Assembly (NCBI GenBank): GCA_033398695.1
Contig: CM065814.1
Coordinates: 82,912,358-82,976,357, forward strand
DNA length: 64,000 bases
Direction: 5' to 3'
Source: Orobanche coerulescens
Lineage: Eukaryota > Streptophyta > Magnoliopsida > Lamiales > Orobanchaceae
The position numbers were made by a program, and so were the translations under genes. Shown piece by piece: positions 22,827 through 34,873 of the stretch (its first letter is position 1; every line of letters starts with the position of its first letter). The notes under the pieces were generated by a model. That model was not told the origin of the DNA. It did no database searches and worked only from the letters and a program-made list of their open reading frames with translations.

Positions 22827-24493
22827 TTACGATCTCAAAGCGTAACACCAATAACCCGTGCATCCTCCTCGAAGAAGTCTCACCGCCTTTAAGGCGCTGA
22901 TCAGTAATCTCTGGCTACTCCGCTTACGCCCCACAAAAGAATGCTCGGTACCGTCAGAGGCTAACATCGAAACCGTCCTCGTTCTATAATTCATGATCGC
23001 CCCATGACGGTCCAGCCAATCCTCACCCAGAATCAAATCCTCATCTCTAATATCTACCGCAATCAGATTAGAAGGCCAAACCCTCCCCGCGATACTCACT
23101 GGAAAATCTCTAACCTCGCGATCCCCCACTAGGAAGCTTAACAACAAAAGGCTCACAAGCAACAAGGCAATCAACATGCAGACGACGCACACAATCCATA
23201 GATATAAAAGAATGCGTAGCACCAGAATCGAACAATACGGAAACAGGATGATCAAGGATGTGGACGGTACCTGTGGCCACCGTCGCGTCAGGATCTCCTG
23301 CTCGTCTCATCTCGTACACACGGGGCGGAACAGACCCCGCACTAGAAGCTCCCCCTCTAGAAGGCTGACCACGACCTCGACCTCTACCAAAACTCTGCTG
23401 CGGCTGAGGAACTGTCGGTGCCTGATTCACACTCGGCTCTCCCGCGGCTGGGGCTGATATCTGAGTAACTGGAGCCCGAGCTGCATCCGTACAAAACTTA
23501 GCACGATGACCCATACGACCACAAGCAAGACACTGAATCGGAGGCCTATCACACTCACTCATCATGTGGCCCAGACGACTGCATTTGAAGCACGTAGGAC
23601 CACGAACGGAACCAGCAGGAGCAGACCTAGAACCGTTTCCTCGACCAACTGATGGCGGCCCGACTCGAAGACTCGCGAACAGACCGGGCCTTCGGATACC
23701 CTCGACTTGCCTCCCGGCCGAGGTCTTCTGCTTCTTTCCCTCAACTGCCGTCTCTGTCGCGGAAAACGACATCTCGTAAGCCATCGCTTTATTCTGATAT
23801 TCCTTCAAAGTCGTGCACCCCAGACCAGACATGTAGTGGCGCACCCTCGGTTTCATCCGCATGTCAAAGTGGCGGATCTTATCAAGCTCATCGCGGACTT
23901 GGTTTCTCACATAGTGTAACTATTGATTGTAGTCTTTGATGGCTTGAGATATAGGTACATCTTGGGGCTTAGCCTCAAAGAAGGCTCGGATCCTCCCCTC
24001 TTTCACTGGCCACGGACAGAATTCGTCTTCCATCAGATCCCGGAACTCTGCCTACGTAGCTGCCCGGTCACGCGGTTTCACCGCTTGCCACCACGTCGCT
24101 GCCTCCTTGGCGAGGAATTACTGAGCAATGGGTACTTTCCTCTCCTCGGAGCAATTAGCAGCCTCAAACACTTTCTCCATCTCGAACAGCCAATTCTCCG
24201 AACCAGAAGGGTCGGAAGCACCATCAAACTGCGGAGGACGCATACGAATCACGTCCTGAAGTAGCTTATCATTGCCGGACCCAGTAGGCGGAACCGGGTT
24301 GGCATTAGCATGGCCGACCAGAACGGCCTGAGTCAGTAGCGTCATCTGGTTCGCTACCTGCTGTAAAATATTGGCCACTCCAACATTCTCATGAGCATTA
24401 CCGGAGCTAGCGGTAGTCCTGTGACCTCCGAACTATGGGAACACTGTTCGACAAGGAAGGCATCACCGAATCAGTTCCCGAGTGATCGGACAT
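22827..24493 (-). pseudogene. Element B gag-protease region
   Basis: The likely start is the ATG at 24493, or further upstream through an RGRGRGRGRG stretch (24500-24560). A frameshift occurs near 24420. Gag core blocks read through stops at about 24118, 24053 and 23921. They are followed by two zinc knuckles, CFKCSRLGHMMSEC and CLACGRMGHRAKFC (about 23585 and 23530), and the aspartic protease motif VLFDSGATHSFIS (about 23235). A frameshift near 23110 shifts the rest to 22827. Loss of gag integrity means this copy would need helper proteins. Confidence 0.9.
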
Positions 24494-24768
24494 GGCCGCC
24501 CCACTGGCTGCGCCACGTCCCCTACCGCGTCCGCGACCGCGTCCGCGTCCTGTACCAGCAGGAATTCTGAAGAAGCAACGGGTAAGTACAATTCAAACGC
24601 AAAACGCAAAAGATACTAAGACAGGAATAGAACAGAACGGTGAAACGAGTCAAGTTAGGAAAACTTACGAGCACCGGCGTACTGAAATGATGGCATAACA
24701 ATGATACTGTCCCAAAAACGACACTTAACTAGACCCAAATAACCGACAGCCTAGGTATCCATAAACCT

Positions 24769-24781
24769 GGCTCTGATACCA
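24769..24781 (-). other. Element B primer-binding site
   Basis: On the - strand TGGTATCAGAGCC lies 5 bp after the 5' LTR (24787) and matches the complement of plant initiator Met tRNA 3' end. Confidence 0.88.
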
Positions 24782-24786
24782 TATTC

Positions 24787-26811
24787 TGTAACACCCCCAA
24801 GACATTCAGGGCATATTACAGCACCGTGGTCCCCACACTGTGGAATCCACTAGGCTAACGTACCAAACAAGACATTCGACAACGACAACAATCACCAATA
24901 ATACGACAATTCAAATAAGATTACAATCCGACAATAAAATCCAACATCAATCCATTTCCCAAAACAGGAACACAACGTTAACAATTTTGTAAAAGAAGTA
25001 CTCGAGTACTTAAACCAATTTTATAACACAAAAGTCCCAACACAAGACATCAAAAGTAATGGACTGAAATGAACACCAATAAATGACTACTGATCAGTAT
25101 CATGCTTGCCCATCATCCTCATACGGCTCGAGTGCTCGTTTGTCCCCACGATCGATACCTGAAATACAAAAAGTATTTCCCCCATTTAAGGGGTTAGCGA
25201 CAACTGCTAGTGCAAGTACAATCCATTTGAACTACATTCTAATCAGATGAATAATGCGCCAAAAATCATTTTTTTGAAAACATTTTATATTCCGGAATAT
25301 TTACAATGTACAATCACAAAACACATTATCTCCAACAAATCACAATTCAAAGTTAACCGTTGGTACGAGACTCACGGCCACCGTACCCTGCAGAGCCCCG
25401 TCGGACATCCCTGGGTGGCTAACCACAGTTCGCGATATGCACACTCACGGCAATACGTATCCCTAGAGGCCCCGTCGGACCATCCCTAGGTGAACATACA
25501 CATAACCATCCACAATAACCACGATACAGCCATAATTCAAATACTAGAACATGTAAATAAATGTAAAGTACTTGCCTTTGAGACATTCTTGAAGAAACGG
25601 AGATGAAACACGACTACGAACGGTCCGGGTGGAAAATGACGGTTCCTAAACGAAGGATCAACACAGTTCAGTCCCAACGGACAACAATACTCTATTGGAA
25701 TACACCCATAACCCCGGTTACAATATACGACAATAGACGATCAATTGATACGGGCGAGGGTTTACGCAAAATCTCTCCTGTATTGATAATTCGCGGATTA
25801 AAATCAAGGAAATTGGATTTGGAATCATTCAATAATCACAATCGGTGAAGAATATCATAACATACTGGAATAATTCGGTTCCAATTAGCAAAACCCGGAA
25901 AAACCCCCAAATTTGACGAGTTAGGGTTCTAGACGAAAATACCTTGATTTCGGATGATGGATGACGATTATGCTGATGATAATATGTTAGCACGACTCTA
26001 CGGTGATGGAATGTGAATAAAACGCCGATCACGACTCTACGGTGATGGAAATCGCCTCTGAGGTCGCACGTCGAAGAAACGAAGGGAAAAGAATAAAACT
26101 GCTGCTCTGAAAACTGCCCGCTGGGCTTATATACTGTGAAGTTAGCGCACGCTAACTGCCATATGTAGCGTGCGCTAACGGGGCCGTGACAGTCCAGTGG
26201 CTACTGCCACCATTCGTTAGCGTATGCTAACTGCTTATCGGTAGCGCACGCAAGGGAACAGGGGTAGCGTGCGCTACCTACCGCAGCGATTCGGCCGCTG
26301 CGATGTCACACCAGCCAGTAGGCTGCCGAGGTATAAAACACGAAAGCGTCACGAGACGAGAATCCGGGAACATAGGCCGAAGCATACAAGACGACGGAGC
26401 TAAGCGCTGAAAGAAAATATAATTACGACCACCGGAGGGTCCGTAATGCGACAACGAAACTAAGATTCCCTAAACTATTAGGAAATTACAAAAATGGCCC
26501 AAGTGCCCGAAAATCACGAAACGACGTCGGATTTACAAACCGAAAGTCTCCACATGACCAACTCAACCATGCAAACTTGTACAAATCAAGAAACAACGAA
26601 AACGAACGAGTTTTACAAGAATCGAACGTTCATACGGCAAAACATGTCATAAAATGAAATTACGTGAAAACATCATCAAAACTCGTCCAAATGGAAAAAC
26701 TCCAAGAACAAAATAGATTCAAAATGTCGAAACGGTTACAAGCGAGTCGATAAAAATAGACATACACCAAAAATGGAAACTGCTAAAAATGGAAAAATTA
26801 CGGATATTACA
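24787..26811 (-). repeat. Element B 5' LTR
   Basis: 2025 bp direct copy of 17840-19868, followed by the CTATT duplication. Confidence 0.93.
26126..26290 (-). promoter_or_regulatory. Palindrome cluster and TATA box, element B 5' LTR
   Basis: TATATAAG on the - strand (26126-26133) is preceded by GTTAGCGCACGCTAAC, TAGCGTGCGCTAAC, GTTAGCGTATGCTAAC, TAGCGCACGC and TAGCGTGCGCTA sites. Spacing and sequence beyond 26220 differ strongly from the other LTR, while the flanks are almost identical. Confidence 0.6.
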
Positions 26812-26816
26812 CTATT

Positions 26817-27595
26817 AATAGGAGTGCCACTTGATTTATTAATTATCGAACCGACTGAATATAGGTCGAAAAATTTGAATGTGATAAATCGAATCATAAT
26901 AATCAAAATTAAATTTATCGAAATAAAAAAATATCAAAAAAGTTGGTATGATATTGGTAAATACCGAAATTACCAAAATGATAATTATCTGTGTATATAT
27001 CTTAAGTATTCAATACCTGTAGCATATATTCAATTATATAAATATAGATATTATTATTATTATTGGTTTGATTTTTTTTTATTATTATAACTTGTATACA
27101 TTTCTCTAAATCAACGGTATAAATAAACAATATTAGCAAGAATTTATAAATATTTCCTAACAAAACACATGCTACCTCGAAATATTATCTCATTATATAA
27201 GTTAGCAATAATATAAATAAATATTAATTTAAAAATATGTACGTAAATAATGGCTTTTGTGGGAGTTCGTGTCATTATTAATTATATTAAATTTGTTAAT
27301 CTAGTATGCTCATAGCTGTAAAATGTATGATACTTTCTATTTCAAGAGTAGAAGTAGAGATCGTAGAAGATGGTCTATTTTGTAAGGTATCCAAAAATAA
27401 TATGTTTGTTATAATATATTTATTATAAAGTTAGTAATTTCAAAAAATTAATATATTGAATTTGGTAGAATAATTAGTAATCGAAATTTTTGATTTGGTA
27501 ATTGGTAAGAAAATTATAAAATTGAAATTTTGATTTGAAAGTTGGTAATACCCATTAACTGATTCGAACTGATCGAATGACAGACCTAGCTATTA
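26817..27595. other. AT-rich spacer without recognised features
   Basis: This is very AT-rich sequence right of element B. Before that insertion it was continuous with the MULE right flank. The frame 26773-27090 begins inside the element B LTR and is chance. No promoter, RNA or coding signal was recognised. Confidence 0.5.
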
Positions 27596-27835
27596 CTCTC
27601 TTTGTCCCGCTCAAAAGCTTGGCAGACTGTATTTTTTTGGTGTATTTATATAATGATTGATGTATGTAATGATAATAAATGTATGTTGGAGATTAAAAAG
27701 TAGAAAGTAGTGATGATAAGTGTGTGATGGAAATAAAATGTAAAAGATAGTTGTTTGATTTTATTATGTAAAAGTGATAAATATAAATTTTTTAAAAAAA
27801 TAAAAAATATAAAATTTTAAACGAGACGGAGAGAG
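27596..27835. mobile_element. Stowaway-like MITE
   Basis: About 240 bp, AT-rich, bounded by CTCTCTTTGTCCCGCTC and, inverted with a few mismatches, ACGAGACGGAGAGAG. This resembles the CTCCCTCCGTCCC terminal repeat of Stowaway elements. TA precedes the left end; the right side reads AA. No coding capacity is expected for this class. Confidence 0.65.
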
Positions 27836-28691
27836 AACATAAGATCAACGAGTAAAAAATTCATCAAATTAAAAAAACTTGCAGTCAACTGGTTTAATCA
27901 TTAAAAACTTAAGCATAAATATCTATACTATATAATACTTATCCCTCTTAATTTAATGTGGAAGGGGGATTTAATTATAACTTTTAATTGTAAATATATG
28001 AAGAGACTATTTTAATTGTAACTTTTAATGTAAATAAACTAATTTAAATACAAAAGTTATGATAAACATCACAATGCAAATGCACCTTCTAATACACAAG
28101 GTGATTAAAATGAACTTTTAAATGATAGTATAAATTACAAGATGGTTAAATTTTAGCTATGAAATCTTAGATACAATCGGTGCATCGCACGGGTTGAATA
28201 AACCAAAAACAACCCCGGAGTAACATACGGGTTAGTAAAGCCTCATTTCATATAACTAATTACATAGACTAAAATAAAAGGACAATAACAATAAAAAAAC
28301 ATATAAACTTCTCTAAAAGGCATTTAAATCCTGCCATCTGCTCATTCAACCGTCTGCCCCAACATTACGTACAAAACGCGTAGATATTCAACCAAAGACC
28401 GCGCATCGCACGGGTTGAATAATGCCTCATAACGTATATTGCTGAAGTAGTGAATTGTCATGCTGATGTGTAAATTTTTGTATTAAATAGCTAAATGATC
28501 ATTGAACTAGAGAAAAGTTGCATAAAAAATGTCCAAATTTGCATATTTGGGCATTTACGTATATAAATAGATATGTTGCACATTATTACATAAAAATAAT
28601 TTACATAATTTAATTTTATTAAATGTTTTATAGAATTGTAAATGATTGAACGACATAAAACGAATTGATTACATGGATATGGAGAGCTTGA
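27836..28691. other. AT-rich spacer with Helitron-like fragments (uncertain)
   Basis: TCTATACTATATAATA at about 27922 resembles Helitron 5' ends. GGTGCATCGCACGGGTTGAATAA at about 28180 and GCGCATCGCACGGGTTGAATAA at about 28402 contain a short stem (CCGTGC/GCACGG type) of the sort found near Helitron 3' ends. No CTRR terminus was found, so this stays a guess. No gene was seen. Confidence 0.3.
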
Positions 28692-28734
28692 CACTACACC
28701 AAAATGGCCTATTAGCAACAAATATAGACGTTGC

Positions 28735-28852
28735 TGTTAATTATAGGAACGCCTATAAACGTTCCTAATACAGCGTCCCTAATATTTGGCAACGTTTATA
28801 AACGTTCCTGTATTTAATTATAGGAACGTTTATAAACGTCCCTATGTAATCT
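28735..28852. repeat. CACTA left subterminal palindromes
   Basis: Three close copies of TATAGGAACGTTTATAAACGTTCC or variants; the core AACGTTTATAAACGTT is a perfect palindrome. CACTA subterminal motifs of this sort are known binding sites for the element's own TnpA-type protein. Confidence 0.75.
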
Positions 28853-28991
28853 TAATAGAAACATATATAAAGGTTGCAAATGTGTAATCCGGTTTAAAAA
28901 AAACTGTACTATTCCTGTAAAATTTCAATTTCTGCACATGTATATATATATTCTCAACCTGCACAATGGTGTTTTCCATCCAATCGACTAA

Positions 28992-28993
<2 letters not shown>

Positions 28994-29058
<65 letters not shown>
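28994..29058. repeat. (AC)n/(AT)n microsatellite
   Basis: About 33 bp of AC repeats followed by about 32 bp of AT repeats, abutting the left end of the foldback element. A further AT run flanks its right end, so the element probably inserted into an AT microsatellite. Confidence 0.95.
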
Positions 29059-29062
<4 letters not shown>

Positions 29063-30225
29063 GGGGTTATTCTAAAAAGGGTCTTATAATAAAAAGTGTA
29101 GGAAGGATTGTGGGAGTGACATGTGTCATCTCCATTCCACACCATATGACATGTGTCACCCCCACCCCACCCTCACCCCCACCCCACCCCACCCCACCCA
29201 CCCCCCCCCCCGAAAATTTTTTTTTCCCGCCAAAAATTTTTTTTTTGGGGCCAAATTTTTTTTTCCCGCCAAAATTTTATAACTATGATGCACCATTTTA
29301 TTTTGGTGCATCACAGTTATAAAAATTAGTTATAACTATGATGCACCAAATTTCATAACGGTGATGCACCTGGGTTTTAATGCATCATAGTTATAAGTTT
29401 ACTGCATTATAGTTATAAGAAACTACATCATCCTAAGTTTTCTGCATCATATATATATATATATATGTAACTGCAGTATAGTTATAAGTTATAAGTAACT
29501 GCATCATGTATGTAACTGCATTATAGTTATAAGAACCTGCATCATCCTAAGTTTTCTGCATCATATATGTATGTAACTGCATTATAGTTATAAGTTATAA
29601 GTAACTGCATCATGAATGTAACTGCATTATAGTTATAAGAAACTGCATCATCCTAAGTTTCTCTGCATCATATATGTATGTAACTGCATTATAGTTATAA
29701 GTAAGTGAATCATGTACGTAACTGCATTATAGTTATAGGAAACTGCATCATCCTAAGTTTCTCTGCATCATATATGTATGTAATTGCTTCAAAATTAAAT
29801 ATGATTCTTTTTTATACAAGTACTACACTTTTTTTATATCATTAGTGCATCACACTAATAAATTTTGGTGCGTCTTTATTATAAGTTATTGCATCATAGT
29901 TTATAGTTAAGTGCATCAACTATGATGCAGTAACTTATAACCTTAATGCACTAAAATCATAATTGTGATGCAGTAACTTTATAACTGTGATGCAGTAACT
30001 TTATAAATATGATGTACTTATAAATTTTGGCGGGAAAAAAAAAATTTGCCCCCCAAAAAAAAATTTTGGTAGGAAAAAAAAAATTTTCGCGGGGGGGTGG
30101 GGGGGTGGGGTGGGTGGGGGTGGGGGGTGACACATGTCATATGATGTGGAATGGAGATGACACATGTCACTCCCACAATCCTTCCTACACATTTTATTAT
30201 AAGACCCTTTTTAGAATAACCCAAA
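29059..30225. mobile_element. Foldback element with long inverted repeats and G-tracts
   Basis: The left arm begins GGGTGGGGTTATTCTAAAAA and is inverted at the right end (TTTTTAGAATAACCC). The arms, about 220 bp, include GACATGTGTCATCTCCATTCC, a C-rich (left) or G-rich (right) run, and a CCCGCCAAAAATTT block. The 650-bp centre is made of repeats of TGCATCATAGTTATAAG and TAACTGCATTATAG. No protein is encoded; apparent frames here are repeat artefacts. The family was not recognised. Confidence 0.8.
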
Positions 30226-30429
30226 CATATATATATATATATATTATCAAGTGATTAGAACAACTACTAAAAGCAATTATAAATAGTTTAGACAAATGAA
30301 TGTTTGTCCAATGAACCTACAATGAAGGAGAATTATCAAAATGCTGTAGGATTTTCCAAGTGTTCAAAACACGCAAAAAAAAGAACACTAACATCTGTCG
30401 TGTTTTAGCAACAAAAAAAGAACACTAAT

Positions 30430-31225
30430 CATTAATGTTCTCCGCCTTCATTCCCATATCCTTCAACATCTCCTTCATTACCGGGTATTTTGTAGGGAAT
30501 TTGTTACCCTCCGGGAACCATTTTCTTAGTAATCCCAAAAGTTATGTAACACTATTTCCTGACCAGCCGAACCTTTTCTTTACATGATGCAATTCTACAA
30601 TGACAGAAAGGGTTGTCGCGCCATTCTCACATGTAGGATAAATTTTCTCTTCTGCTAATTTTTTGTACTTCTCGTGTTTCTTTCCTAGGTTAGGCTCCTG
30701 AATAAAGGGATTCTCTGAATCATCTACATTGACATCCTCATTTAACCCTTCATATACACCAAATGCTTTGTCTACAAACTCATTTAACCTACAACCATCA
30801 CCACCATGGATCTCTTCTACGATTTCCTTCTCTAAGGTTTCTTCTTCTACAACTGTATGTTCTACATTTTCCTGAGTTACATATGCTGATCTCTGCATAT
30901 GTGTCGACGTCTCTCCATGTAGTGACCAAATAACATAAGTACTAAGTATTCCATTTACTCGTAAATCATGTCTCACCAGGGCAAAACTCAATGATTTCCT
31001 ATTACGACAACGACGACAAGGACATATACAGAAAGGCATGTCCCTAAGTCTGTTACCGTATGCAAACTTAATAAAATTATCTACTCCTGTTCTATATCCA
31101 GGACTAGACCTATCTTCAATAACCATCCAACCTTTGTCACACAGTTCGAACATTCTACAACCAGACAAACAAACCACACAACAAAAAAAGGTTAGAACCT
31201 TACCACAACACCTACCAATATTCAT
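30430..31225 (-). pseudogene. CACTA transposase (TnpD-type) N-terminal remnant
   Basis: The frame 31225-30542 contains the transposase-associated domain: SSPGYRTGVDNFIKFAYGN, CPCRRCRN with its cysteines, LRVNGILSTYVIWSLHGE. An acidic linker follows, then ELHHVKKRFGWSGNSVT, a stop, and after it WFPEGNKFPTKYPVMKEMLKDMG, which matches the start of the next conserved TnpD block. The catalytic core that should follow is absent. What remains would at most be a DNA-binding or assembly fragment. Confidence 0.85.
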
Positions 31226-31894
31226 GCATTCACATCCATAGCTATATGTATACCTATATAACTCTAGCTAGCCAACCACTAACTCAAGAACAAACAAGTT
31301 CCCAGTGCAATAGTACATAGAAAAACAGCAATCTCACGAGTCTGTCCTGGTTTATTATTACAAGTATACTTTGGTTTCGTAAAGGTCCAAATTTGCAGCA
31401 AAATTGGCTACAACCCAATTAATAAAAATAACCTATGAACATAAATTAGGCTGACAGTACAAAATCTCATATGAAAATAAAATTCATGAACAAAATCGAT
31501 TTCTAGGTTAAGATAACTTGTGGACAAAATCAAGAATTAACACCATATATTTATCATCATCACTAGCTAGGGTTTATACCTCCGACACTGACCTTGATTC
31601 TTCAAATTTCAGAGATAAAATTGAGCCTACTCCTTCCACTTGGCACAGTCGGATTCTTCTGATGTTTGCGAATTCGGTTTTAGGGTTTTGAATATGATGG
31701 ATTCATTCACTAGTTGAAGTGTTGATTAACAGAATTTCAGCTGAAAATTCCATGAATCGTCGAGTTCAATGGGTTTGGCTTTGGTTTTTTGAGAGAGGGG
31801 GGTACGGGTGTTGTCAAAAAAAAAGAGTGAGTGAGAAAAAGAGGGGGTACGGGTGTATAATGGGGAGTCTGAATTATTAAAATTATTAATAGAA

Positions 31895-31965
31895 ATTATA
31901 GGAACGTTTTTAGTTTTTATAGTAACGTTTATGGTTAGTAACGTTTATAAACGTTACTATGGAAA
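31895..31965. repeat. CACTA right subterminal palindromes
   Basis: TAGGAACGTTTTTAGTTTTTATAGTAACG and TAACGTTTATAAACGTTACT, the latter containing the same perfect 16-bp palindrome as the left end. Confidence 0.7.
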
Positions 31966-32007
31966 TAAATGAAGTGTTGCTAAATTCCTGATCTAGTGTA
32001 TTGTGAG

Positions 32008-32673
32008 TGTAAGGTTCAGCAAGACCCATAAATCAAGACCCTACAGAACCCAAAAATAAACTTATTATCTCGGCATAGAGCATGACACCGAGGCCGACCT
32101 GAAATCCAGGACTATACTCGGCGTGCCTCAGCTTAGGCTCAAGCTAATATTTGGTTCATGCAACCGAATTGTTGCGCCGACTCGGCTCAGTGACAGAACA
32201 ACCTGAGATCAGCAAATCTACACTCCTTGTTAGTAGATGAAGGTCCTATCCTTCAAGCAAATGAAATCTGACGAAATCCAAGATAGGGAAAAATAAAGAT
32301 GTCCTTACCTAACAAGGACTCTTCTCCACAAGGAAACTACATCCACAATCCTTATCAGGATATATAAGAAGTCCAATATCAACACGGACTCAGTGACTTT
32401 CTCCGCAAGTTAGGGTTGCAATATTCATGCTTATAAATAGGTGTCCTCCACCTACACTGGTACACACAGAATTCTTGACTCTCAATATAGTCAATTAAAT
32501 TTATTTCCACCATATATTCAATACACTTACTCTCACGCCGGAGGGCCTTCGCCAGTGAAGCCCCGTCTCAGTTCATGTGTTTTCTTGTGTGTAGGTCCGA
32601 TCAGGAAGTTCATTCGTCAGAATTATCCGAACCGCATGGATAAGGGCTTATCCGATACGTTTTGGCAGCATCA
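32008..32673 (+). repeat. Tat element 5' LTR (limits estimated)
   Basis: This stretch begins TGTAAGGTTCAGC near the CACTA end and precedes the primer site. It contains a TATA-like TTATAAATAGG at about 32430. The second LTR is not in the window, so the borders are inferred. Unlike the other LTRs here it has no palindrome cluster. Confidence 0.5.
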
Positions 32674-32675
32674 GT

Positions 32676-32693
32676 TTGGTTCCGTTGCCGGGA
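32676..32693 (+). other. Tat element primer-binding site
   Basis: TTGGTTCCGTTGCCGGGAA resembles TGGCGCCGTTGCCGGGGA, the Asp-tRNA complementary site common in Tat elements, with a few substitutions. Confidence 0.65.
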
Positions 32694-32728
32694 AGCGTCA
32701 AAGAACTTCTTTCGGGTAACTACGCGTC

Positions 32729-34402
32729 ATGGCCGAGATCCCCCGAGGCGGTCAAGAGACCAGTATTACCGCAGGCGACCAACACCCGCTTCCACAGACA
32801 AATCAATCGGACGTGACTTTCCCCCTCACCTCGAGTTCGGACACCACTAAGACAACTTTAGCAGAAACCAAGGTGGGCCAACTATCGGATCTCTAGAATC
32901 TGAACCTGGATGGAGAGGGCAAGGAAAGGGTCCAAAAAATCATCATTGAAACCTTGGAGTTCAGGGATGGACCAGAACTGGAACCCATCGATTGGCTGGA
33001 GGAGTTCGTCATTAACTCGGACTATACCGAACAGAAGGTCAATATAGGAGGACAGCTCCCTACCAAAGAAAAGAAAGAAATAATTATCCTTCTCAAAGAC
33101 AACCTGGACGTATTCGCGTGGAAACTAGAAGACATGATTGGGGTGAAAGACGACATAGAGGTTGATAAGTTCTTCAAACCTGTCAAACAAACAAAAAGAA
33201 TATTTGTCAAAGACAAAAAGAAGGCGATCCAGGAAGAAATTGAGAAATTACTCAAAGCAGGCATCATAAGAGAGGCAACTTACCCGGTTTGGTTGGCTAA
33301 TGTAGTGATGGTAAAAAGCATAACGGTAAGTGGAGAATGTGTGTGGACTTCACGGACCTCAATAAGGTCTGCCCGAAGGATAGTTATGCCCTCCCAAAGA
33401 TTGATAAGCTGGTGGATTCTATTGCGGGATATCAGACACTTACCTTTCTTGACGCTTACTCTGGCTACCATCAAGTCAGAATGGATGAAGAAGACATTGA
33501 GAAGACGGCCTTCCAGACAGCTAGTGGAGTTTACTGTTATGTGATGATGCCGTTCGGGCTCAAGAATGCGGGAGCGACCTACCAAGGATGGTCAATAAGG
33601 TTTTCAAATCTCAGAATGGGAGAAACGTGGAGGCCTACATCGACGACATGGTTGTAAAAGCTAGGAGGGGAAGCCACACCGCTGACTTGGGAGAGACCAT
33701 TGATAACCTAAAAGCAAATGCCATGAAGCTTAACCCCAGCAAATGCGCATTCGGGGTCACGGCAGGCAAGTTCTTAGGTTTCATGGTTTCTCAAATGGGC
33801 ATTGAGGCCAACACAGAGAAGATCAAAGCATTGATAGACATGCAAGAGCTTGCCTGCATCAAAGAAGTTCAAAGGCTTAACGGAAGAGTGGCAGCATTGG
33901 GAAGGTTCGTAGCTAAAGCCGCAGAGAAATCACTTCTCTTCTTAAGGTCATAAAAGGAACTAAAGATTTCGTATGTACACCCGAGTGCTCGGCCTCATTT
34001 TGAGAGTTGAAGAAATATTTGGGTTTACCACCTCTTCTCAGAAGCCCCGTCGTGGGAGAAACGCTTTTCGTGTTCTTGGTGGCAGTAGACCATGCCGTTG
34101 CTGCAGTCCTAGTCCGTGATGATAGAGGCGCTCAGAAGCCAGTCTACTATGTAAGCAAGGCATTATCAGAAGTTGAATCGAGATACTTCAATGCCGAGAA
34201 GATAGCTTACGCCTTGGTTATTGCTGCGAGAAATCTTAGGGCCTACTTCTCAGCTCATCCCATTAGGGTCTACACAGATGCTCCCCTAAGAAAAATATTG
34301 CACAAGATGGGCAGCTCGGGCCGACTTCTCAACTGGTCTATTGAGCTGACTGAATTGACATTACCTATAAACCGAGGAAGACTGTACTTGCACAACCTCT
34401 AG
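32729..34402 (+). pseudogene. Tat element truncated polyprotein: gag start, RT and RNase H
   Basis: The ATG at 32729 opens about 55 codons of gag leader, then a TAG at about 32894. Without capsid or protease the frame continues directly into the pre-RT linker (LLKDNLDVFAWKLEDM). RT blocks are spread over three frames: CVDFTDLNKVCPKDSYALP (33340), TAFQTASGVYCYVMMPFGLKNAGATYQ (33510-33590) and AYIDDMVVK, with the catalytic YIDD (about 33635). RNase H at 34007-34402 has FVFLVAVDHAVAAVLVRDD, YYVSKALSEVESRYFNAEK and VYTDAPLRKIL. The direct junction of gag leader to pol linker indicates an old deletion. Confidence 0.85.
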
Positions 34403-34440
34403 TTGATTTTCTAGTTGAAACCTCTTTTGCAAGTGAGCAC

Positions 34441-34873
34441 ATGCCCGCTGTACGGAAAAAAAAGGCCCTCATGGATACTGAACTCTTCTCCGACCTACCC
34501 AAAGACTACTGGATTTTGTACGCGAATGGGTCTGCTACAAAGGGAAGATGTGGGGCAGGAGTTGTCCTGGTCAGTCCTAGGAGTGAGCACGGAACTCGAG
34601 ACTTGTTTGATTCAAGTTCCCATCTTCAAACAACCAGTCCGAGTATGAGGCCCTTATCCTTAGGATTGAAAAGGCTAAGTTCCTCGGAGCAATGAACCTG
34701 GCTGCTTACAGTGATTCAAAGCTAGTTGTGAATCAGTTCCAAGGAGAGTTTAACACTGAAAACCACATGATGACCAAGTACAAAGATCTCGTCCTTGACA
34801 TAACTAAGGATTTGGAGTTCTGGGAGATAAGGCTAATAGGTCGCAATCACAACAAGGAGGCCGACCTGCTTTC
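34441..34873 (+). pseudogene. Tat element archaeal-type RNase H (second RNase H)
   Basis: DYWILYANGSATKGRCGAGVVL (34495-34570, the D.S motif reading ANGS) and, after a frameshift, NLAAYSDSKLVVNQFQGEF (about 34690-34745) and IRLIGRNHNKEADLLS (34826-34873) are archaeal-type RNase H blocks. This extra domain marks the Tat lineage. The frame is cut at 34873 by the copia insertion and resumes at 39251. Confidence 0.82.

Larger units (their letters stand above)
17840..26811 (-). mobile_element. Element B: Ty3/gypsy Tekay-like LTR retrotransposon, - strand
   Basis: The LTRs 17840-19868 and 24787-26811 (TGTAACACC...GATATTACA on the + strand) are flanked by the perfect duplication CTATT at 17835-17839 and 26812-26816. 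On the - strand the order is primer site, gag with two CCHC knuckles, protease, RT, RNase H, integrase, chromodomain and purine tract. Most of the coding region stays in one long frame interrupted by single stops, plus a few frameshifts. This indicates a younger copy than element A. Confidence 0.95.
28692..31998 (-). mobile_element. CACTA (En/Spm) element, internally deleted
   Basis: The left end reads CACTACACCAAAATGGCC and the right end is the inverse of CACTAGATCAGGAATTTAGC. Both subterminal regions carry the 16-bp palindrome AACGTTTATAAACGTT. A TnpD-type transposase start lies on the - strand. No clean 3-bp target duplication is visible (TGA left, TAT right). It carries a nested foldback element at 29059-30225 and lacks the catalytic transposase core, so it is non-autonomous. 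Confidence 0.85.

Noticed and set aside
28966..30254. Frames rich in Thr-His, Ile-Tyr and Pro
   Set aside because: They are translations of AC/AT microsatellites and G/C-tracts of the foldback element.
30542..31225. Host gene encoding a cysteine-rich protein
   Set aside because: The CPC..C pattern, TGVDNFI block and HGE are the CACTA transposase-associated domain, and the gene lies between CACTA ends.
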